Positions 52,927 through 61,737 of a stretch of 64,000 nt of DNA are shown piece by piece. Both the position numbers and the translations under genes were made by a program. Within the stretch, counting starts at the first letter, position 1. Every line of letters begins with the position of its first letter. Origin of the DNA: Shimazuella kribbensis DSM 45090 (GTDB lineage Bacteria; Bacillota; Bacilli; Thermoactinomycetales; Thermoactinomycetaceae); NCBI RefSeq assembly GCF_000428065.1, contig NZ_ATZF01000002.1, positions 124,001 through 188,000 on the forward strand, given 5' to 3'. The notes under the pieces were generated by a model. The model did no database searches and was not told the origin of the DNA. It saw nothing but the letters and a program-made list of their open reading frames with translations.

Positions 52927-53670
52927 TTACCTCCATTTCCCAACTTCTTTCATAAAATGTTGGACATGCTCTACACTCACGTCGCCATCATCCTTGTAAG
53001 TATCCTTAAGATAACTACCAACAATAGCAGCATCCGTCTGAGAAAGTTGAACAGCGGCATTCTCAGCAGTCACACCTGCTCCTACAATCAATGGGAAATC
53101 ATCACCGATAATCGCTCGGAATTTCTGTATTTTGCCGAAGTCCGTTTCAATACCAGTTCCTGAGCCTGTCACAACGATCCCATCACAACGTTGTGTAGCA
53201 AGTCTTAAGTCTGTTTCTAAAGAGCGTCCAGATAAATAGGGTTGGTATTTAAAGCGGACACCTCCTAACACATACACTTGACTCTGTCTACGCATTTGAC
53301 TAATAAATTCATCAAACCCTTTATCCTCTTCTACTGTCAAATGTCCTGCAATCGAATCTATCTGTATGAAATGGGCTCCATATTTATTAGCCAGTTCAAA
53401 TGATTTGCGATCATCATCGAGTACATTTACACCATAAATAATCTCTTTGCGTTCATGATGAATATATTTCAAAACTTCCTCTACATTTTCCACGTTACCA
53501 AAATAGTTTTCAATAATTACTGCATCTATGCCATGATGAATGAGTTGATCAATCTCCTTTTTGGCAATCTCAACCTTTTGCTCATCATTTGTTCCTTTTA
53601 AATGAATCATTGCCATGATCGGCTTTTTCACATGAAATAAATCCAAAAAGCCCTTTTTATTCCTTTTCAT
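52927..53670 (-). CDS. BtpA/SgcQ-family TIM-barrel protein
   Basis: A 247-residue protein of the BtpA family: IMAMIHLKG at the start, DAVIIENYFGN, YGVNVLDDD, FIQIDSIAGH, then GIVVTGSGTGIETD and IVGAGVTAENAA, the phosphate-binding end of a TIM barrel. BtpA was named for a role in photosystem I stability in cyanobacteria; other members (SgcQ) sit in sugar operons and are thought to be enzymes. Here the ECF transporter and PfkB kinase suggest it acts on the phosphorylated import product. It overlaps the ATPase gene by 14 bases; ATG 53670 has GAGGTGG. Confidence 0.85.
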   Translation of the reverse strand: MKRNKKGFLDLFHVKKPIMAMIHLKGTNDEQKVEIAKKEIDQLIHHGIDAVIIENYFGNVENVEEVLKYIHHERKEIIYGVNVLDDDRKSFELANKYGAHFIQIDSIAGHLTVEEDKGFDEFISQMRRQSQVYVLGGVRFKYQPYLSGRSLETDLRLATQRCDGIVVTGSGTGIETDFGKIQKFRAIIGDDFPLIVGAGVTAENAAVQLSQTDAAIVGSYLKDTYKDDGDVSVEHVQHFMKEVGKWR

Positions 53671-54493
53671 TGCTTCCACCTCGAATAAAAGCTTTCTTCT
53701 GATGACTTAGAGCATCTACTAGATCTCTTCGATGAATGATATTCCCTTTTAATCCTAGTTCTTTTGCAATCTCGCCAATCTGAGGCTCTTTGATCCTAGC
53801 TTCTTTTATTACCTCAGCGTTCCAAAATATATTATCTGCTGTATCATCTGCGATGATCTGCTTATTTGCCATAGCCACTACTCTAGTAAAATGGTCAGCA
53901 ACAAACTCCATATCATGAGTTATGGTAATAACGCTTCTACCCTCATCTTGCAGGGCATCCATCATATTAGAAAGCGTTTTCAATCCTTGTAAATCTTGTC
54001 CTGCTGTCGGTTCATCTAAAATAATATAAGGCGTTTCCATTGCTAATACGACAGCAATCGTGATAAACTTACGCAATGAATAGGGAACATCCAAAGGATT
54101 CATTTTTAAATAATCCTGGATACCTGTCAGTTCAACAGCTCGATCTCTGCGTCGATCTATGTCTTTTTGATCTAATTTTCTATATTTGAGCATATATTCA
54201 ACTTCCATCGCCACGGTACTGTTGAATATTTGTTCATCGGGATTTTGAAAAACATAACCCACATAGGCGGAAATTTGAGCTGTTGTTCTCTCTTTGGTGT
54301 TGTTACCATCAACGATGACATCACCTGTAGTCGGTTTGTTTAGCCGATTCATCAGCTTGACTGCGGTGGTTTTACCTGCTCCATTTTGACCAATGATAGC
54401 AACTCGTTCACCATTGTTGATCACGAGATTAAGATTTTCATTTGCAATATATCCATTGGGGTATGCGAACGTTACGTCTTTCAATTCAATCAT
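53657..54493 (-). CDS. ECF transporter ATPase subunit (second)
   Basis: A 278-residue ABC ATPase: Walker A GQNGAGKTT, Q-loop FQNPDEQIF (typical for ECF ATPases), degenerate signature (VPYSLRKF in place of LSGGQ), Walker B YIILDEPTAGQD, H-loop ITHDMEF. With the partner ATPase, EcfT and the S component it forms an energy-coupling-factor importer. Overlaps its upstream neighbour by 8 bases. The altered signature means one ATP site of the pair may be weak. Confidence 0.9.
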   Translation of the reverse strand: MIELKDVTFAYPNGYIANENLNLVINNGERVAIIGQNGAGKTTAVKLMNRLNKPTTGDVIVDGNNTKERTTAQISAYVGYVFQNPDEQIFNSTVAMEVEYMLKYRKLDQKDIDRRRDRAVELTGIQDYLKMNPLDVPYSLRKFITIAVVLAMETPYIILDEPTAGQDLQGLKTLSNMMDALQDEGRSVITITHDMEFVADHFTRVVAMANKQIIADDTADNIFWNAEVIKEARIKEPQIGEIAKELGLKGNIIHRRDLVDALSHQKKAFIRGGSNEKE

Positions 54494-55340
54494 CGTTCTT
54501 TCCCCCTTTTAAAATCTGCTCAAGAGCTTGTGATTTTGTAATGGGAATGGAATCCATTGCCATATTTTTCTCTCGCATCTCATGACCTAGCAGTGCCACA
54601 GATGGAATCGATATACCTCTTTCCATTAAATCCTTACGTGAAAGTATATCTGCTGGAGACCCATAGCTTGCGATTTGGCCTTTCTCAAACACCAAAACTT
54701 CATCTGCATATTCTGCAATCAATTCTACCTTATGTTCGACAAGTAAAATCGTTTTTTTCTGCTCTTTCAACATATGAATGATCTCAAACACTTCCGCTGT
54801 ACTACTTGGATCAAGCTGAGAAGTAGGTTCGTCTATCACCAGAATGTCATGATTCATTACGATAATAGATGCAAAAGCAACCCTTTGACGCTGACCTCCA
54901 GAAAGATTATTAGGATTCTTCTTAATCAAATCTTCTAATTTCAACCATTTGACAACTTGAATCGTACGTTCGATCATTTCATCTTTGTCTACCCCTAAAT
55001 TTTCAAGTCCTAGGGCGATTTCTTCAAAAACAGTCTCTTTTACACCGCTAATCTGCGAAAATGGATTTTGGAAAATATATCCAATCTCTGTAGATAACTG
55101 ATGATTTTCCCATTCCCGGATGTCTTTTCCCTCTATCAAAACTTGGCCCATCAGTTCCCCTTGATAAAAATGCGGTATAAATCCTCTCACGAGGTTGCAC
55201 AGAGTTGTTTTCCCACCCCTATTTGCACCAATAATTCCATAGAGTTTTCCTTTTTCAAATGAATAAGTAACATCGTTTAGTGCCCACTCACTTGCAAGCG
55301 GGTATTGATAAGAAACCTGTTTTAGTTCGATATAACTCAT
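54486..55340 (-). CDS. ECF transporter ATPase subunit (first)
   Basis: A 284-residue ABC ATPase with Walker A GANRGGKTT (unusual Arg-Gly in place of Gly-Ser), Q-loop FQNPFSQIS, intact signature NLSGGQRQRVAFA, Walker B ILVIDEPTSQLDP and switch His in LLVEHK. Its ATG overlaps the EcfT stop by 4 bases (ATGA). It partners the ATPase encoded next. Confidence 0.9.
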   Translation of the reverse strand: MSYIELKQVSYQYPLASEWALNDVTYSFEKGKLYGIIGANRGGKTTLCNLVRGFIPHFYQGELMGQVLIEGKDIREWENHQLSTEIGYIFQNPFSQISGVKETVFEEIALGLENLGVDKDEMIERTIQVVKWLKLEDLIKKNPNNLSGGQRQRVAFASIIVMNHDILVIDEPTSQLDPSSTAEVFEIIHMLKEQKKTILLVEHKVELIAEYADEVLVFEKGQIASYGSPADILSRKDLMERGISIPSVALLGHEMREKNMAMDSIPITKSQALEQILKGGKNDD

Positions 55341-56122
55341 GCCATCAACCTCCAAACGACAAATCCAATAAAAGCAATATTAGCGGCAATCAAAATTGCT
55401 TTCTCCCCAACAGGTAGGGATCGAAGATGACATAAGTGAGTGTTTTTAATCGGCATAGAAAATGCTCTCGCATCCATCGCAATTGCTTTTTCTTCTGCAT
55501 TTGAAATTGCTCCTAAAAACAATGGACCTAAGATTGGAATAAATGCCTTAATCCGTTGGCGTATATTTCCCTCTGTTTCAATTCCCCTTGCACGTTGGGA
55601 ATCCAAAATCACTTTTGACATTTCTCCCAAATCAATTATCGATTGAAAAGAAGAAAGGATAACATAAGAAATCACTCGTGACGCTCCCAGCTTTTCTATC
55701 ATATACATGAAATCTTTCGCTCGAGTGACAATGCTATATAAGATGATCGCCCCGCATATTGCTACGACTAAAGTAGAAAATTGTAGGCCGCTATCTACTC
55801 CTTCTTGGGTGATGTTGATAAACCAGAGTTTATATAGCAGATTTTCTCCTGGTATAAACAATGCCCTTAACACAAAGAGTAACAAACCCACCATTAAACC
55901 AAATCGCAAATACAAGCGAGTGAAACGTTTGAAACAACCTGCTACAAGCGCTACTAAGAAATAGAAAATAATGATCATAACATTCCATTTCCAACTCTGT
56001 ACCGTAATCGGGATAATGAATAGGATGATGAGTAGATTCAATTTGCTCAGTGGATTCATATCTAATATCCAATTATTTGTAAGTTGCGGTTTTTTAAAGG
56101 AATAGGCAAATTCATAATCCAT
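55337..56122 (-). CDS. ECF transporter transmembrane subunit EcfT
   Basis: A 261-residue membrane protein with five to six helices and the cytoplasmic coupling motif SQRARGIETEG (the conserved A-R-G motif of EcfT), plus NAEEKAIAMDARAF as the second. It couples ATP hydrolysis to the S component. AAAGGA precedes the ATG. Placed between the S component and the ATPases. Confidence 0.9.
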   Translation of the reverse strand: MDYEFAYSFKKPQLTNNWILDMNPLSKLNLLIILFIIPITVQSWKWNVMIIIFYFLVALVAGCFKRFTRLYLRFGLMVGLLLFVLRALFIPGENLLYKLWFINITQEGVDSGLQFSTLVVAICGAIILYSIVTRAKDFMYMIEKLGASRVISYVILSSFQSIIDLGEMSKVILDSQRARGIETEGNIRQRIKAFIPILGPLFLGAISNAEEKAIAMDARAFSMPIKNTHLCHLRSLPVGEKAILIAANIAFIGFVVWRLMA

Positions 56123-56170
56123 TCGAACGTTCCTTTCACTATATTTAAAAGCACAAACATTCCCTTATCG

Positions 56171-56767
56171 TCAGATTCCTTTGGTGTCTGCTTTTTCTTT
56201 GATGAATAACTTACCTTGAGGGAGCTTGACTAATGTTTTGGCAGGAATCCGTTGTAATATAAGGAATACAATGATTACTGTAGGAATTTTATCAAGAATA
56301 TCTGCAAAAAACTCTGTGATAAATACTCCTGTATTCGCGGAAAAACCCATTTGCATGAGAATTCCTGTAATAGCACCTGTCGTTCCAGCACCAAGCCCAC
56401 CAAAGAACCAATAGGTAATTCTAGAACCTAATCCTCCTCCTACAATCGCAAAAGCGAGCGCTGAAAGTGTCGTTTTCCATAGGCTATTAAAAACACCTCT
56501 CTTGGCTAAGAAACCAGCAAGTAATCCAAACAATACATTAAGAATGATATAAGCCATATTGGTTGGATTCGTAATAGAATTCAATATATTGGAGATCGCT
56601 CCAACAATTGCACCTGGAATCCCTCCGCACAAGGCTCCGACTGCAATCGTTCCAATTGAATCAAGATAAATGGGAAGCTTTAATAATAAGATAATTTGTC
56701 CGCATATAAAGTTAACTGCAACGCCAATTGGAATTAAAAAAATGGTTAATTTGTGCGATTGTTTCAT
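56171..56767 (-). CDS. ECF transporter substrate-binding (S) component
   Basis: A 198-residue membrane protein with six helices (LTIFLIPIGVAVNFICGQIILLL; LDSIGTIAVGALCGGIPGAIVGAISNIL and others). The IYLDSIGT segment after helix 1 is seen in ECF S components of the HMP/thiamine- and nucleoside-related groups. It decides substrate choice. AAGGAGGG stands before the ATG. First transporter gene behind the GntR regulator. Confidence 0.85.
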   Translation of the reverse strand: MKQSHKLTIFLIPIGVAVNFICGQIILLLKLPIYLDSIGTIAVGALCGGIPGAIVGAISNILNSITNPTNMAYIILNVLFGLLAGFLAKRGVFNSLWKTTLSALAFAIVGGGLGSRITYWFFGGLGAGTTGAITGILMQMGFSANTGVFITEFFADILDKIPTVIIVFLILQRIPAKTLVKLPQGKLFIKEKADTKGI

Positions 56768-56906
56768 GGTAAATCCCTCCTTGATGTCATTAAAAAATGG
56801 ACTCAGTTCTACTATATGTTTGCTGAAATCTACTTTATCTTATTTGTTTACGCCACCTCCTTTCCATAATCAGCACTCCAATAAATTCCGACAAAACAAT
56901 CCGTTT

Positions 56907-57656
56907 CTACTCTGCAAAATTTAAATCATTATTGATACTTGTCATGATTTTCACTTCCACACTAGGTGCGCAAATAATTTTGACCTTTTCTATCTCCACA
57001 TCATTTCCATCGAAAATGCTGCCCTCTACTTTCATCAGCGCAACTTCGGATTCATCAACTTTCAATAGTTCCCTGATCTGCGGCGTAATCCCCTCTGGAA
57101 CTAGTTTTATTTCTGCACGTTTTGGGAAAATATGATAATCATTTCTGAATACATGGTATAAAGACTCCTTTTCAAAGTCATAACGATCTAACCCTGGAAA
57201 CAAATAGAGAGGTATATGAGAGATATCAACCATCAAATAATTGACTGTGTCATCTCTTTTCACGCCTCTTGCTCGAACTAATTTATAGTATTCCTTTCCA
57301 TCTAATGAGACTTTTTTTTGTTCCAACACCTTGGATGAAGGAGTTTCTTTTCTATTTTTTAACCCATCTGTAAAACCACCGAAGTTGGTCATCGTATAAT
57401 TGATAGGTCTTAACAAAACAAAGGTGCCTTTCCCTTGTATTTGTTGAACTAATCCTTCATTCACTAACAAAGCAATTGCCTTTCGTATCGTTCCTCTAGT
57501 AGATTGTAGCGCTTTCATTAATTCCGTTTCAGAAGGAATTGCCTCTCCATTTTTGTATTCTCCGTTTAAAATTCGACTTCTCAGTTTGCTATAAACTTGA
57601 ATATACAAAGGAACAAAATCATCTTTATTAAGCAATCTATAACACTCCACTTCCAT
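56907..57656 (-). CDS. GntR/HutC-family regulator with UTRA domain
   Basis: A 249-residue regulator: N-terminal winged helix (about 15-80, FVPLYIQVYSKLRSRILNGEY...SETELMKAL...TIRKAIALLVNEGLVQQIQGKGTFV) and a C-terminal UTRA ligand domain (about 95-249). It probably senses the substrate or its phosphate and controls the ECF-BtpA-PfkB operon downstream, from which it is separated by 139 bases. The ATG at 57656 lacks a good ribosome binding site; a TTG ten codons later is possible. Confidence 0.9.
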   Translation of the reverse strand: MEVECYRLLNKDDFVPLYIQVYSKLRSRILNGEYKNGEAIPSETELMKALQSTRGTIRKAIALLVNEGLVQQIQGKGTFVLLRPINYTMTNFGGFTDGLKNRKETPSSKVLEQKKVSLDGKEYYKLVRARGVKRDDTVNYLMVDISHIPLYLFPGLDRYDFEKESLYHVFRNDYHIFPKRAEIKLVPEGITPQIRELLKVDESEVALMKVEGSIFDGNDVEIEKVKIICAPSVEVKIMTSINNDLNFAE

Positions 57657-57929
57657 TGTAAATAAAATTCATATAGTCATCCACTCGTGTGTACAAGTTC
57701 ATTTTAACTTAATACTATTATATAAGTCAATCCTATCTTATAGGGTAGGGATTCACTATGTATCATGCAAAAGGAAACGCTCTATAACGTGAAAAAAAGA
57801 CTTGTTTTTCTAGAAAAAATGAAGAAATCTAAACAAACTACCTTGCTTGGCTGTCCAGTGTCCTGTAGTAGGATAGATTCGTCATTTCCTTTCTATCTGT
57901 TGCCCGACTCAGGTTCACTCATCTGTCTG
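57657..57929. other. Intergenic region between divergent operons
   Basis: A TATAAT-like box for the GntR gene lies near 57715 on the minus strand, with TTGTACACA nearby as a possible operator. A frame at 57765-57950 has no ribosome binding site and is not called. Confidence 0.35.
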
Positions 57930-57979
57930 TTGACTCTCTTTACCTACTAACTGTACTATTACCTTATAACACTAATACA
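57930..57979 (+). promoter_or_regulatory. Promoter and YtrA-type operator, site 1
   Basis: TTGACT (57930-57935), an 18-base spacer and TACTAT (57954-57959) form the promoter. It is merged with TGTACTATT-N9-CACTAATACA (57952-57979), an imperfect inverted repeat that occurs in identical form and spacing before the genes at 60109 and 61738. Confidence 0.8.
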
Positions 57980-58025
57980 AAAATACCAAATCAATAGGAA
58001 ATGGGTAAGAGAGGGGAAATACAAA

Positions 58026-58832
58026 TTGGCTGTTTGGTGGGTTTTGTTTCAGAAAGAATTTCGACTCACACGTCTATTTTGGATCGTGAATTTACTAGTT
58101 TTATTAACCATCGGGATAGGAGGTATCTACTTAGCTAATAGCTCTCACTCCGGGATAGCAAGTTTATCACTATTTGTTCTAATAATCTGGCACCATTTTT
58201 ATCTGTTAGCATATCTCCTATTTAATCTGTACGAAGAAGAAATACATGGTTCCTTATGGTTACAATCCCCTCAATCAGGATGGATCTTACTTTCCGCCAA
58301 ATTTTTTGCAGGGGTTATCCTTATGTTTCTATCATTACTACTAACATTCACATTTTTCTGGACAACCTTGCATTTTGATTTTTCAACAACAAATAATAAC
58401 TCATTTTTGGCTGTCACTACACAACTATTTAAGCAACATGCCATTGAACTGTTTATTTTCATCCCATTTCGTTCTCTACTTCTCGCTTCCCTTGGATTTT
58501 TGTTTTACTTCATTGGAAATCTACTTCGAGACAAGCTGAAAGCATGGAGATGGACATTTATCCTCGTCTTATTTGTAAGTTGTCTACTACTCATTCGTCT
58601 TTTACATGGAATTTCAACAGCAAACCCAATCTTTCATTTTGGCTCAATAAACTTATTAGACGTAACAAAAATAATTTCTACCGAATTAGCACCGAATTCC
58701 CCTTTTCTACATTTGTTTCAAAATATATTTGGACAACCATTATACTGGAGTGATTTGTTGTACGGTCTTCTCCTAACAATTGCTTGTTTTTTTACTGTGG
58801 GGTGGATGCTAGACCGGAAAGTTGAGGTGTAA
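58026..58832 (+). CDS. ABC-2-type membrane protein of a YtrABC-like operon
   Basis: A 268-residue protein with six hydrophobic helices in the ABC-2 permease pattern (WWVLFQKEFRLTRLFWIVNLLVLLTIGIG at the start; last helix LLLTIACFFTVGWMLDRKVEV). It starts with TTG behind GAGAGGGG. It is the first gene of an operon with a GntR regulator and an ABC ATPase, the build of ytr operons that respond to cell-wall-active antibiotics. Permease, regulator and ATPase follow with 6 and 0 bases between them. Confidence 0.8.
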   Translation: MAVWWVLFQKEFRLTRLFWIVNLLVLLTIGIGGIYLANSSHSGIASLSLFVLIIWHHFYLLAYLLFNLYEEEIHGSLWLQSPQSGWILLSAKFFAGVILMFLSLLLTFTFFWTTLHFDFSTTNNNSFLAVTTQLFKQHAIELFIFIPFRSLLLASLGFLFYFIGNLLRDKLKAWRWTFILVLFVSCLLLIRLLHGISTANPIFHFGSINLLDVTKIISTELAPNSPFLHLFQNIFGQPLYWSDLLYGLLLTIACFFTVGWMLDRKVEV

Positions 58833-58838
58833 AACACG

Positions 58839-59222
58839 ATGGGAAAAGATTTCTCTAGTAAAACTCCTATTTATTTGCAAATTATTCAACACATCTGCAG
58901 CCAAATTATACGCGGTGATCTTCAACCAGGGGAAAAACTCCCTTCTGTTCGAGAAATGGCCTTGAAAATGGGAGTTAATCCAAACACTATTCAAAGAGTT
59001 TATATGGAATTAGAACGAGAGTCGTTAGCGGAAGCTCGCCGAGGGCAAGGGACCTTTGTCACTGAAAACAGAGATCGATTGCAACAACTCCGTCTTGACT
59101 TAAAACATGATCGAATCAAAACATTTATTGCTGATATGACAGAAATGGGTTTTACTACAGAAGAAATTTCCTTAGGATTAGTTGAATACTTTGCTAAATC
59201 ATTAAATGAGGGGGACAAGTAG
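58839..59222 (+). CDS. YtrA-subfamily GntR regulator
   Basis: A 127-residue protein: a GntR winged helix (IYLQIIQHICSQIIRGDLQPGEKLPSVREMALKMGVNPNTIQRVYMELE) and a short C-terminal helical tail, the small size typical of YtrA. It likely binds the TGTACTATT-N9-CACTAATACA sites in this window. The stop codon directly abuts the ATPase start. Confidence 0.92.
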   Translation: MGKDFSSKTPIYLQIIQHICSQIIRGDLQPGEKLPSVREMALKMGVNPNTIQRVYMELERESLAEARRGQGTFVTENRDRLQQLRLDLKHDRIKTFIADMTEMGFTTEEISLGLVEYFAKSLNEGDK

Positions 59223-59924
59223 ATGGTGGATCCTGTAATTACATTTGAACATGTTACCAAAATGATATACAACAAAAAGATCATCCATGATATTCATTTC
59301 CAACTTCCAAAAGGAAAAATTATCGGAATGGTAGGACCGAATGGTTCTGGTAAATCAACTATTTTAAAATTAATGGCTGGATTGATTCTCCCTAGCAAAG
59401 GTAACATATCGTTATATGGTAATCACATTACACGTCGAAGTTCACAATCTATAGCATATTTACCAGAAAAAAGTGGATACTATCCGTTTTATACTGTTCG
59501 TGAGACCATTTCCTACCACAATCGTATCTATAAAGACTTTAATTTAGAAAAAGCAACTGACATGATAAAGTTTATGAGGTTAAATGCAAACGAAAAAGTT
59601 TCTTCTCTTTCAAAAGGACATGTGAGTCGGCTTAAAATCGTGTTAGCTCTATCTAGACAAGCCCCACTTATCTTACTTGATGAGCCACTTACTGGGCTTG
59701 ATCCTATGATGAGAGCATCTATTATAAAAGGATTAATTGCTTTTCTGGATATTCCAGAACAAACTATTGTGATTACTACTCATGAAGTAATGGAAATAGA
59801 GCCCTTGTTAGATATGGTTCTAGCCATTCGAAATGGTGAAATAATTAAATTTGATGACTTAGATAATATAAGAGAATTAGCGGGTGGAAATTTACTAGAT
59901 TGGATGACGAATACTTATACTTAA
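59223..59924 (+). CDS. ABC transporter ATPase of the YtrABC-like operon
   Basis: A 233-residue ABC ATPase: Walker A GPNGSGKST, Q-loop region YLPEKSGYYPF (YtrB-like, instead of the usual Q), signature SLSKGHVSRLK (degenerate LSGGQ), Walker B LILLDEPLTGLDP and H-loop TTHEV. Works with the membrane protein encoded at 58026. The divergent signature is common in YtrB/YhcH-like proteins. Confidence 0.9.
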   Translation: MVDPVITFEHVTKMIYNKKIIHDIHFQLPKGKIIGMVGPNGSGKSTILKLMAGLILPSKGNISLYGNHITRRSSQSIAYLPEKSGYYPFYTVRETISYHNRIYKDFNLEKATDMIKFMRLNANEKVSSLSKGHVSRLKIVLALSRQAPLILLDEPLTGLDPMMRASIIKGLIAFLDIPEQTIVITTHEVMEIEPLLDMVLAIRNGEIIKFDDLDNIRELAGGNLLDWMTNTYT

Positions 59925-59930
59925 AACAAG

Positions 59931-59967
59931 CCAACCATGAGAATAGAACTCAGGGTTGGTTTTTTTG
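59931..59967 (+). terminator. Terminator of the YtrABC-like operon
   Basis: CCAACC-TGAG and CTCA-GGTTGG pair with one mismatch around 7 bases and run into seven T. Confidence 0.88.
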
Positions 59968-60037
59968 TATATCCGTAGTTACAGCAACACTATTCAAATA
60001 CAAATGGATTCAACTTTAAAAATAAATAAAAAACAGA

Positions 60038-60087
60038 TTGACTTATCCTGGTGATCGAGTGTACTATTTATGTAGTTCACTAATACA
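60038..60087 (+). promoter_or_regulatory. Promoter and YtrA-type operator, site 2
   Basis: TTGACT (60038-60043), 18-base spacer, TACTAT (60062-60067), merged with TGTACTATT-N9-CACTAATACA (60060-60087). Same layout as site 1. Confidence 0.8.
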
Positions 60088-60108
60088 CAAATAATGGAGG
60101 ATTTTTAA

Positions 60109-60936
60109 ATGAGAGATAAAAAAACCGCTCAACTCGAAAAATTAGTCCAATACCAACATCCTGAAAAAATAATAAACTATATCCAAAATATGAACAAAGA
60201 AAAAATCGCTAACCTTTTTGGGTTAGAAATAGATTCATATTTAGCAATAAAAAAAATATTCGACCAAAATGTATTACAAGCAGCCCAAGAATTACTAGAT
60301 GATTCTTCTTTTGCCAAGCAGATAGATCAACTTCCTTTTTTAGCTGGATCCAAAATAATGGCTATTGGAGATAGCATTACAGATGACAGTAATTCTTGGT
60401 TTGAAATCCTTAAACAAATATTACATTTGCATCGACCAAAAGATTCATTCATTTTTATAAACAATGGTGTTACAGGTTATACCAGTGGTCAGCTACTCCG
60501 AAATATTACAACATATATTCAGCAAAAGCCGGATTGGGTATTCTGTCTCGTTGGCGGAAATGATGTCTTGCGAATTGGAAATGCGGTTGGAAAAAATTAT
60601 GTAAGTGTAGACGAAACCACAAAAAACTTATCTGCTATCAGAGATATTACCCAAATACAAACACAAGCTACCTGGGTATGGATGACACCACCACAAATTA
60701 TAGAGAACCGCGCTAGTGCAAACCCCTATTTCCAACAACTCCAATTAAGTTGGTCTAATGATGACCTTCAGGATATCAGAGAACGTATTCTCCAGTTCCC
60801 TGAATTTGTAATTGATATTCAAGACAGTTTCGGTAGCCCTGTAGACCCTGATTGGATGCTTGAAGATGGGATTCATCCATCACTAGAAGGACAAAAACAG
60901 ATTGTAAAATCGGTAGTGAATAGACTAACCAGTTAG
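60109..60936 (+). CDS. SGNH/GDSL-type hydrolase
   Basis: A 275-residue protein. After an 80-residue helical N-terminus comes an SGNH hydrolase: block I GDSITDD (nucleophile Ser), block II NNGVTGYTS, block III VGGNDVLR, block V DGIHPSLEGQ with catalytic Asp and His. No signal peptide, so a cytoplasmic esterase or acyl hydrolase. GGAGG precedes the ATG. Control by the YtrA-like operator suggests a role in the envelope stress response. Confidence 0.87.
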   Translation: MRDKKTAQLEKLVQYQHPEKIINYIQNMNKEKIANLFGLEIDSYLAIKKIFDQNVLQAAQELLDDSSFAKQIDQLPFLAGSKIMAIGDSITDDSNSWFEILKQILHLHRPKDSFIFINNGVTGYTSGQLLRNITTYIQQKPDWVFCLVGGNDVLRIGNAVGKNYVSVDETTKNLSAIRDITQIQTQATWVWMTPPQIIENRASANPYFQQLQLSWSNDDLQDIRERILQFPEFVIDIQDSFGSPVDPDWMLEDGIHPSLEGQKQIVKSVVNRLTS

Positions 60937-60997
60937 TTTCACATGCCAAAATTACTTTAATGGAAGAAGAGATGAAGCTGCATAAGGAGGAGTCAAT

Positions 60998-61630
60998 ATG
61001 AAACTTATCGTTTTCGGAGGGACTGGGGGTACTGGAAAAGAAGTTTTAAAACAGTCTCTGGAAGCAGGGCATGAAGTAACTGCAATCGTCAGAAATCCTC
61101 ATGAACTCAAAATGAAACATAAATTATTACAGATAGTAAAAGGAGATGTATTAGATGTCTCTACAATCCAATCATACATGGAAAAACAAGATGCGGTTGT
61201 CTCTTGTTTAGGAGTTAAGAAACGTGAACCAACTTCCCTCTACTCCAGAGGAAGCTCCCATATTTTGCAGCTAATGCAAGAATATCATGTGAATCGATTT
61301 ATTTGTCTATCTTCATCAGGTCTTGAAATTCCAGCTGATCTACCTTTTTACCAGAAATGGGTCATCTATTCGATCATTCAGCCTATGTATAAGTATGCTT
61401 ATGCGGACATGAAACAAATGGAGGAAATAGTAAAAAAAAGTGGAGTAAATTGGACGATCATACGCCCTCCAAGATTGACAAACGGTCCCATTACTACTAA
61501 TTATCGTACATCCCTAAATAAACACCTTGCCAAAGCTCAAGGCATTTCACGCTCTGATCTCGCCCATCTCATGTTAACTATGATAGAAGATACAAAAACA
61601 TTTCAAACCACAATAGAGGTATCTTATTAA
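60998..61630 (+). CDS. NAD(P)H-binding atypical SDR protein
   Basis: A 210-residue protein with Rossmann loop FGGTGGTGKEVLKQ (8-18), VTAIVRNP and VVSCLGVK, as in the NmrA/YwnB-like atypical SDR group without a catalytic Tyr-Lys pair. Reductase or redox sensor; substrate unknown. A strong AAGGAGG stands before the ATG. It lies 61 bases behind the SGNH hydrolase gene and is probably co-transcribed. Confidence 0.87.
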   Translation: MKLIVFGGTGGTGKEVLKQSLEAGHEVTAIVRNPHELKMKHKLLQIVKGDVLDVSTIQSYMEKQDAVVSCLGVKKREPTSLYSRGSSHILQLMQEYHVNRFICLSSSGLEIPADLPFYQKWVIYSIIQPMYKYAYADMKQMEEIVKKSGVNWTIIRPPRLTNGPITTNYRTSLNKHLAKAQGISRSDLAHLMLTMIEDTKTFQTTIEVSY

Positions 61631-61690
61631 ATACAGCTCGTAACGTAGGAAAATCCTTATCTTTTCAAGTATTGGGATCTCTCTCTTAAG

Positions 61691-61718
61691 TGTACTATTT
61701 ACACATTACACTAATACA
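61691..61718 (+). promoter_or_regulatory. YtrA-type operator, site 3
   Basis: TGTACTATT-N9-CACTAATACA again, containing TACTAT (61693-61698) as the -10. The -35 is less clear (TATTGG near 61670). It lies 20 bases before the ribosome binding site of the ABC ATPase gene. Confidence 0.78.
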
Positions 61719-61737
61719 TTTTTTCGGAGGTACTGCT

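Noticed and set aside
57765-57950. 61-codon plus-strand frame between the GntR gene and the YtrABC-like operon
   Set aside because: No ribosome binding site, and it runs into the promoter of the next operon.
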